From an uncultured Collinsella sp. (GTDB lineage Bacteria; Actinomycetota; Coriobacteriia; Coriobacteriales; Coriobacteriaceae), in the NCBI GenBank assembly GCA_958438125.1, contig CAUBQN010000009.1, forward strand, positions 1 to 26,463: DNA of 26,463 bases. The letters are read 5' to 3'. Position numbers and translations under genes: made by a program. The stretch's first letter is position 1. Each line of letters begins with the position of its first letter. The notes beneath the pieces are model-generated. The model was not told where the DNA came from. It did no database searches and worked only from the letters and a program-made list of their open reading frames with translations. Positions 21,943 to 26,463 of this stretch are shown piece after piece.

Positions 21943-22635
21943 TTAGATGAACGAGTCTTTGGACAGCTCAAAATAGTCGGGATGCAAGGCGATAACCGGG
22001 CCCTGCTCCTCGGGCATCAGGTGCAAGTGCGTCTCTGCCAGATAACTCGCCGCATCGGTATCGCCCCTCTTAATGGCCTCGAGAATCCGGCGATGCTGCC
22101 GACGAATCGGCTCCCAATCCAGATCCTGCGACACCATACGCAACCAGTTGTATCGCTCAAAATGCGTGTTGACGCTCTTCATCCAATCCCACAACATGTG
22201 ACGGCCGGCAATCACGAAACACGTCTCATGGAACAGGTTATCCAGGTCGAAAAAGCGACGCGTTTCGCTATGGTCGAGCGACTCGGACTCGGCAAGAATC
22301 TGCTCAAGCCGATGCTTTTGCTCGGGCGAGGCGGCCGAACAGCATTTAATAAGCACGCTTCTCTCGAGTTTCTCGCGCAAGAAACAAGCATTCTCGGCGC
22401 GTTCCATGCTGATCTTAGAAACGTAGGTGCCGCTTTTGGGACGCGTTTCCACCAGCTCCTGCTCGCGCAGGCGCACAAAGGACTCGCGAATGGGCGTGCG
22501 CCCGATTCCCGTCTCCTTTTCCAGACCAATCGCCGAAAGGCGCGTGCCGGGCTTGAGCTCGGCATAGATGATCTTGGAGCGCAATGCGTTGTATGCCTGA
22601 TCTTGCAGGCTCTGATAATGCTGGTGCTGTTCCAT
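21943..22635 (-). CDS. GntR-family regulator with FCD effector domain
   Basis: A 230-residue FadR-subfamily regulator. The winged helix is at residues about 8-75 (YNALRSKIIYAELKPGTRLS, TGIGRTPIRESFVRLREQEL, SGTYVSKIS) and the helical FCD domain follows, with likely metal/ligand residues in FDLDNLFHETCF, H near QHRRILEAI and ETHLHL. Such proteins often sense sugar acids such as gluconate, uronates or KDG, which fits its position between eda and the yczE-like gene, but the ligand is inferred. I start it at the ATG at 22635 (GAGGG 5 nt upstream). The open frame extends 38 codons further, but that part runs into the hairpin repeat at 22708-22774 and has no site. Its own operator is not identified; a 16-bp palindrome lies at 22798. 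Confidence 0.92.
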   Translation of the reverse strand: MEQHQHYQSLQDQAYNALRSKIIYAELKPGTRLSAIGLEKETGIGRTPIRESFVRLREQELVETRPKSGTYVSKISMERAENACFLREKLERSVLIKCCSAASPEQKHRLEQILAESESLDHSETRRFFDLDNLFHETCFVIAGRHMLWDWMKSVNTHFERYNWLRMVSQDLDWEPIRRQHRRILEAIKRGDTDAASYLAETHLHLMPEEQGPVIALHPDYFELSKDSFI

Positions 22636-22707
22636 AAAGCCCTCGGATGAAGCCTCGGTTAATCGAATACCACCATGCAATACTATCGCATCCCCCGCCC
22701 CATCATA

Positions 22708-22774
22708 AGTTGCGGTGGAATAGTTCCTGTTCAAGGCCTTCAGCAGCAAAAACAGGAACTATTCCACCGCAACT
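22708..22774. repeat. 24-bp hairpin repeat upstream of the GntR gene
   Basis: Perfect 24-bp arms beginning AGTTGCGGTGGAATAG enclose a 19-nt loop. It is kin to the hairpin at 21862-21928, so the GntR gene has one copy at each end, in the same orientation. It lies 73 nt before the GntR start. Confidence 0.8.
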
Positions 22775-22797
22775 ACAGCCAACGAGTTGTTGCGATT

Positions 22798-22813
22798 AGG
22801 TGAACGTTCACCT
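22798..22813. promoter_or_regulatory. 16-bp perfect palindrome, operator candidate
   Basis: AGGTGAACGTTCACCT is a perfect palindrome without a loop, 16 nt upstream of the yczE-like -35 region and between it and the GntR gene. It fits a dimeric repressor or activator site; the GntR regulator is one possible binder. The 487-nt gap around it also holds the hairpin at 22708, the promoter/operator, the leader hairpin and the structured RNA. Confidence 0.5.
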
Positions 22814-22829
22814 TTTTATTGTTTTTCTC

Positions 22830-22884
22830 TTCGCAAATAAAATCCCGTGCGTATACTTAGACTCAAACGAAACCGATTTCGTTG
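22830..22884 (+). promoter_or_regulatory. Promoter and LacI-type operator of the yczE-like gene
   Basis: TTCGCA (22830-22835), a 16-nt spacer and TATACT (22852-22857), then after 10 nt the operator CGAAACCGATTTCG (22868-22881) inside AACGAAACCGATTTCGTT. The -10 and operator are the same as at kdgK and nearly the same distance apart, so both units are likely under the same LacI regulator. Confidence 0.75.
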
Positions 22885-22885
22885 A

Positions 22886-22943
22886 GCGTGGGCAATAGGA
22901 TGCTAAGACGCACCCTACCATCTTGGCATCTTATCGCCCACGC
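22886..22943 (+). ncRNA. yczE-like leader hairpin with conserved 22-nt loop
   Basis: An 18-bp stem (GCGTGGGCAATAGGATGC with its partner, two mismatched positions) and a 22-nt loop TAAGACGCACCCTACCATCT plus TG. It is the counterpart of the kdgK hairpin at 19522-19579: the stem sequence differs while pairing is kept, and the loop is nearly identical. Confidence 0.7.
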
Positions 22944-22964
22944 AATACCATTTGCTTTCTTCCC

Positions 22965-23095
22965 GTCTCGTTGGACCTTTAGTCCCATTCCGGCACAGCG
23001 AGACACTTCCTAGACGACTGACCGTGGGGCCGGCTTTTCTGCTTTTGCAGCAGTGCCTCCGATAACCCTCTTTTGCCGGCCCGGGTCAGCTTTTT
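22965..23095 (+). ncRNA. Structured leader RNA of the yczE-like gene, shared with eda
   Basis: P1 pairs 22965-22977 with 22992-23004 around a 14-nt loop TTTAGTCCCATTCC. An 11-nt linker leads to GACTGACC (23016-23023), whose CTGACC pairs with GGTCAG (23084-23089) as P2. P3 is GGGCCGGC / GCCGGCCC (23027-23034, 23075-23082) with P4 CTGC-TTTT-GCAG and then GTGCCTCCGATAACC (23053-23067). The helix ends in GC followed by TTTTT (23091-23095), which would make it a terminator if formed. The same RNA class precedes eda. Confidence 0.75.
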
Positions 23096-23122
23096 CACAC
23101 AACCGAAAGGACGGGTAGCAAC

Positions 23123-23803
23123 ATGCGACCGCTCATCATCATGCATGGCGAGAACATCGACTGGCGCCATACCGTCATCAGAACGCTGATGTATCTGGTG
23201 GGCGTTGCAGTACTGGCACTCGGTATGAGTCTCCAGACGGCATCCGGCCTGGGCGTCGCCGCGCTCACGTGCTTTGCCACAACCCTATCCATGCTCACTG
23301 GTAAGACGCTCGGCTTTTGGATCACCGCAACCTACGTCGCCTACATCGTGGCGCAATTAGCCATCTTGCGAAGCGAGTTCCAGCCGCGCATCCTGCTCGA
23401 GTTGTTCTTCTCAACGCTGATTGGCGGCTTGACCGACCTCTTCATGGCGGTCAACCCACTGCATCCCACGGCACTCCCCACACAGATTGCGACCATGCTG
23501 CTCTCCCTCGCTGTCACCGCATTTGGCGTAAGTCTCGTCGTCAACATGGGCGTTGTCCCCAACGCGCCCGACGGCTTGGTGCAAGTCATTGCCGAAAAGC
23601 TTAAACGCCGCTTTGGTGACGTAAAAGTCGTGTTTGACTGCTCACATGTCGCCGCCTCGCTCACGTTGTCGCTGATCTTTATGTACAACCTGGGCGGCTT
23701 TGGCGTCACGACCGCCATCTCGGCACTGTTCCTGGGCCATGTCATCAACGTTGCCAACAAGCTGTTCGCCCAGCGCTTTATCCGCGCGGCATTCGGAAAA
23801 TAG
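23123..23803 (+). CDS. YczE/YitT-type integral membrane protein (DUF6198-like)
   Basis: A 226-residue membrane protein with about five hydrophobic segments (TLMYLVGVAVLALGMSL, FWITATYVAYIVAQLAI, LLELFFSTLIGGLTDLFM, IATMLLSLAVTAFGVSLVV, ASLTLSLIFMYNLGGFGVTT). The glycine-rich ASGLGVAALTCF near residue 40 and NAPDGLVQVIAEK in the middle are typical of the YczE/YyaS/YitT group, whose function is not established. Its promoter, LacI-type operator and leader hairpin are shared with kdgK and its structured RNA with eda, so it probably belongs to the KDG regulon. A role in uptake or export of KDG or a related sugar acid is a hypothesis. AAAGGA precedes the ATG by 12 nt. No terminator is seen after it. 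Confidence 0.85.
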   Translation: MRPLIIMHGENIDWRHTVIRTLMYLVGVAVLALGMSLQTASGLGVAALTCFATTLSMLTGKTLGFWITATYVAYIVAQLAILRSEFQPRILLELFFSTLIGGLTDLFMAVNPLHPTALPTQIATMLLSLAVTAFGVSLVVNMGVVPNAPDGLVQVIAEKLKRRFGDVKVVFDCSHVAASLTLSLIFMYNLGGFGVTTAISALFLGHVINVANKLFAQRFIRAAFGK

Positions 23804-23830
23804 CACCACCGTAAGAACCCGCGAACAGCG

Positions 23831-23900
23831 CTATACGTTGCTATATCTCACTATACTTTGCTATATCTTGCTATACTTTGCTATATCTTGCTATATCTTG
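23831..23900. repeat. Seven tandem 10-bp repeats (CTATAYNTTG)
   Basis: Seven consecutive 10-bp units: CTATACGTTG, CTATATCTCA, CTATACTTTG, CTATATCTTG, CTATACTTTG, CTATATCTTG, CTATATCTTG. The AT-rich array stands out from the GC-rich surroundings and ends 16 nt before the ATPase start codon. The period is close to one DNA turn, so a protein could bind along one face. Some units contain TATACT, a -10-like string. Confidence 0.9.
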
Positions 23901-23916
23901 AGCAAAGGTGGCTCAC

Positions 23917-25008
23917 ATGCAAACAAACCCTTTTAAGCCCACAGCAGGTAAAACACCTCCCACGATTATCGGCCGCGAAGATGTGCTCGAAGAATTCAAT
24001 GAGGGCCTCGTCAACGGGCCTGGTGCCCCGGGGCGCCTAATGCGCATAGCCGGCGTCCGTGGAACGGGCAAGACGGTCCTCCTTGACGAGTGCTCACGTT
24101 TGGCGCAAAGCCGTGGCTGGACGGTCATAAAAGAGGTCGCAACCGAGGGACTTTGCCAGCGCATTCTCGAACAGCTGCAGCCCAAATTCCAGGCCAAACA
24201 CGCCAGATTTGAGCCCACCGTAGCTGGCATATCCATCGGCAGCATAGATATTGAGCGAATCGGCCCATCGCTACGCGACGCCATGAGACAGACAATATCC
24301 AAGAATGGAAATGGCCTGCTCATCACTCTCGACGAGGTTCAAGACGCAGAGCTCGATGAGGTCCGAACGCTCTCCATTGCGATTCAGCAGGTTATCGGCG
24401 AAGACCTTGATATCGCCTTTGTTTTTGCTGGGCTGCCTTCGATGATTGAAAGCATCATCAACGGAAAGACACTTACGTTTTTGCGCCGTGCCCTCCCCTT
24501 TGATCTGAAGGCTGTGGCAGTAACCGAAGTGTCGTACTCCCTCGAGGAAACCATTGAAGCATCTGGCATGGAGTTGCAGCCAGGTATTGCCGGCCAACTT
24601 GCCGAGGCAACGCAAGGCTATCCTTTCATGATCCAACTCGTTGGATACTACGCATGGCAGTTGGCAAGACGCGCGCACACAGCGATTATTGGAGAAGAAG
24701 AAGCCGAGCGTGGCATTGCAACGGCACGCGAACGCTTCTGCGCCATGGTGATTGAGCCCGCGCTGCAGCGCATTCCGCCCACGTGCATCGCTTATCTGCT
24801 GAGCATGGCATCTTTGGGGCAGACGAGCTCGACCAGCATGGTTGCCGATGCCCTAAACAAAACGCCTCAACAGGTGAGTTCCGTCCGCAGCCGCCTGTTA
24901 AGAGAATCGATTATCGAGGCTCCCTCGTACGGCAAGGTCTCATTTGCCATCCCCTACATGCGCGACTACCTCTACGAGCACAAAGCCGAACTGGAAGTTG
25001 AACTGTAG
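23917..25008 (+). CDS. AAA/STAND-type ATPase with C-terminal winged helix
   Basis: A 363-residue ATP-binding protein. Walker A is GVRGTGKT at residues 46-53, preceded by the IIGREDVLEEF box usual before AAA_16/ORC-type P-loops; Walker B is LLITLDEVQ with D139 and E140; a sensor region follows (IAFVFAGLPSM). The helical lid (residues about 210-270, TQGYPFMIQLVGYYAW) and a C-terminal winged helix (about 285-350, SMVADALNKTPQQVSSVRSR) complete an Orc/Cdc6-like or STAND-like plan. The function is not known; DNA-bound regulator, plasmid- or phage-related ATPase or defence protein are all possible. I chose the ATG at 23917 (AAAGG 8 nt upstream); a GTG 9 nt earlier is possible. It lies directly behind the seven-unit repeat array, which may be its binding site, and beside an integrase remnant. 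Confidence 0.85.
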   Translation: MQTNPFKPTAGKTPPTIIGREDVLEEFNEGLVNGPGAPGRLMRIAGVRGTGKTVLLDECSRLAQSRGWTVIKEVATEGLCQRILEQLQPKFQAKHARFEPTVAGISIGSIDIERIGPSLRDAMRQTISKNGNGLLITLDEVQDAELDEVRTLSIAIQQVIGEDLDIAFVFAGLPSMIESIINGKTLTFLRRALPFDLKAVAVTEVSYSLEETIEASGMELQPGIAGQLAEATQGYPFMIQLVGYYAWQLARRAHTAIIGEEEAERGIATARERFCAMVIEPALQRIPPTCIAYLLSMASLGQTSSTSMVADALNKTPQQVSSVRSRLLRESIIEAPSYGKVSFAIPYMRDYLYEHKAELEVEL

Positions 25009-25029
25009 AAACGGCAACTGCCCTGCAAG

Positions 25030-25150
25030 ACGAAAACCGTTTTCGTACGGATTAAAGCAGACGTAAACGATTTTCGTCTTGATTTGCGTACGGAATTAAG
25101 ACGTAAATTGCGCTTTCGTACGCTTATTACCAGACGCAAATTGTTTTCGT
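25030..25150. repeat. Array of four ACGNAAA...TTTCGT dyads
   Basis: Four related dyads lie at 25030-25046 (ACGAAAACCGTTTTCGT), 25061-25077 (ACGTAAACGATTTTCGT), 25101-25119 (ACGTAAATTGCGCTTTCGT) and 25134-25150 (ACGCAAATTGTTTTCGT), 31, 40 and 33 nt apart. A further half, GACGAAAAG, is at 25173. They sit between the ATPase and the integrase remnant and could be integrase arm sites, an attachment region or a regulator array. Confidence 0.7.
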
Positions 25151-26450
25151 CCGGCCATGCGTCCCCAATCTAGACGAAAAGAGCCCCGAGCTCGTATTGA
25201 ACTGCATCCCAATTCTTGGACGGGCGCCGATGCCCTGATCTCTGCCATGCCGAGGTGCGAGATCAAATCCTTGGCGCGCTCGCCGGAGTGGTATGCCTTG
25301 TTCGGCGCCACCTTCCTGTAGAGCTTCTTGAGCTTCGTCTTCCCCTTGTTGCCCGGCGGCATCTCCGTCTCAGGTGGCAGCCCTAGGAAGGACAGGACGC
25401 CGGGCAGGTCGCACAGCATCACGTCCTCGATGTCGGCCTTGGCCGCCAGGTCGACGACTCTCTGCGCTGTCGGCGAGATGTTCGGGGTGCTGCTACCGCC
25501 CGCTGGTTCGGAAGCTGGCGGGCAGTAGCGGGCAGTAGCGGCAGTAGCGGTGTGGCTCGATAGGCCCGAATATCCGTAAGGAAGGTGCTCGCTCTCATAT
25601 GTGCTGATATGCCTCGCCTCGCGAACCTTGGGATGCTTCCTGAGGTAATCCCTCAATTCGAGCCACTCTTTATGCTCATAACGCTTCGAAATCGTTTCCC
25701 CGTCGACAGTTTCCTTCACATAATGGTATGTTCGAACGCCTTCGAACTTGCCGAACCCGTTCTCGACGCTGAAGTTTCTGAACCAGCGCGAAAACCCATT
25801 CAGGTCCATGAAGTTGACTTGGGGATGCCTGTCTTTCGTTCGTTCGAATGAGTGGACGAGCGGAGTGCCTTTGACTTGTTCCAGGCCGAAGGCTTCCATT
25901 TCGCGGGCCTGCTCCTTTTTCCAGAATTCGAGATACGACGTCAGCGTCTCGCTTATCGAGATCCTCCGCACGCTTTTCTTGCTTTTGGGCGAGCGAACGC
26001 TTCGATCGGCCGCGAACTGCTGCTCAATGAGGATGCTTCTGTTCTCGACGGAGACATCGGACCACGTCATCCCGAGGGCTTCTGCCCTTCTCATGTCGGT
26101 GTCGAGCATGAGCATCACGCATGTGATGTGCGCGTCCGGTTCTCGATTGAGTAGGATGTCGAGTAGGCGAGCGGCGTGATGGTTCCTTCGCGGTTGTCGT
26201 GGAACTTTTTTGCGTACGAGCTGACGGTGTCCCTCGATTTTTGGACGTAGGTGCCGCTGTTGAGTTCTGCCTTGTAGGCTTCGAGTGCGGCGTCGACCTC
26301 TCGGCTTTTGGTGGTATGTATGGTCTGCCACGGCGAATAGCGGTATTTGCCCGTGACCGGATCCTTGCCGAGGCTGTGACGGTAGCGCCACGTGTATTTG
26401 TCGCGGCGTTGCTTCGTTCCTTTGCCTATGACGAGAGGTCGGTCGTTCAT
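25096..26450 (-). pseudogene. Decayed tyrosine recombinase (phage/ICE-type integrase)
   Basis: The N-terminus from ATG 26450 (AAGGAA upstream) is an integrase arm-binding domain (KYTWRYRHSLGKDPVTGKYR, then AYKAELNSGTYV and the core-binding start SSYAKKFHDNREGTITPLAY). Near 26165 the sense moves to another frame and jumps straight to the catalytic domain (ARLLDILLNREPDAHITCV, then MLDTDMRRAEALGMTWSDV with the box I Arg). About 80 codons expected between them are missing, so an internal deletion shifted the frame. The catalytic domain then ends at GYSGLSSH, where HxLRHT should follow; instead short GCAGTAGCGG repeats (about 25523-25553) lead into a 140-codon tail of no known family. Box II and the Tyr nucleophile are gone. 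It is inactive and marks an old mobile element boundary. Confidence 0.8.
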
Positions 26451-26463
26451 CGTGTTCCTTGCC

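Noticed and set aside
22636..22749. Longer N-terminus for the GntR regulator
   Set aside because: The extra 38 codons run through the hairpin repeat and lack a ribosome site.
22798..22813. Palindrome followed by T-rich DNA as a terminator
   Set aside because: There is no loop between the halves and it precedes a promoter, so an operator is more likely.
23831..23900. CRISPR-like array
   Set aside because: Units are 10 bp without spacers and no cas genes are near; it is a simple tandem repeat.

Overview
The window is GC-rich bacterial chromosome whose gene content and style point to a gut Coriobacteriia member, most likely Collinsella or a close relative (inference, no marker gene is present). 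Supporting signs are a GlnR-like orphan OmpR regulator beside a glutamine synthetase, a moaC-mobB fusion, many short palindromic repeats with a GGTGCCTGTCCCC-like core, and a DUF6198/YczE membrane protein beside KDG catabolism genes. No rRNA, tRNA or CRISPR array was seen.

Left part (1-9067, all minus strand): an MFS transporter cut by the window edge; a molybdopterin pair moaA and moaC-mobB; a lineage-type protein with a Vsr/DUF559-like nuclease domain; and a two-gene heterodimeric ABC exporter with one degenerate and one canonical ATP site. Middle (9255-17335): a MATE transporter on the plus strand behind a MerR-type promoter, followed by a possible scrap of a GyrI-type regulator; ligA with a translationally coupled 59-codon ORF; a 203-bp MITE-like element with perfect 29-bp inverted ends; an HtrA protease; a GlnR-like regulator; and a glutamine synthetase homologue that lacks several catalytic residues.

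Right part (17470-26450): a HepT/MNT toxin-antitoxin pair whose antitoxin is fused to a RelB/DinJ ribbon-helix-helix domain; a LacI regulator divergent from kdgK-eda; a GntR/FCD regulator; a YczE-like membrane protein; an AAA/STAND ATPase preceded by seven 10-bp tandem repeats; and a decayed tyrosine integrase beside an array of four dyads.

The most interesting signal is in the 2-keto-3-deoxygluconate (KDG) region. kdgK and the distant yczE-like gene share the same promoter layout, the same LacI-type operator at the start of transcription, and an 18-bp leader hairpin whose stem covaries while its 22-nt loop is conserved. Independently, the leaders of eda and of the yczE-like gene share a second, larger structured RNA of about 130 nt with equal loop and linker lengths, conserved loop sequences and covarying helices. 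Together these suggest a regulon with both DNA-level and RNA-level control, and a possible undescribed cis-regulatory RNA.
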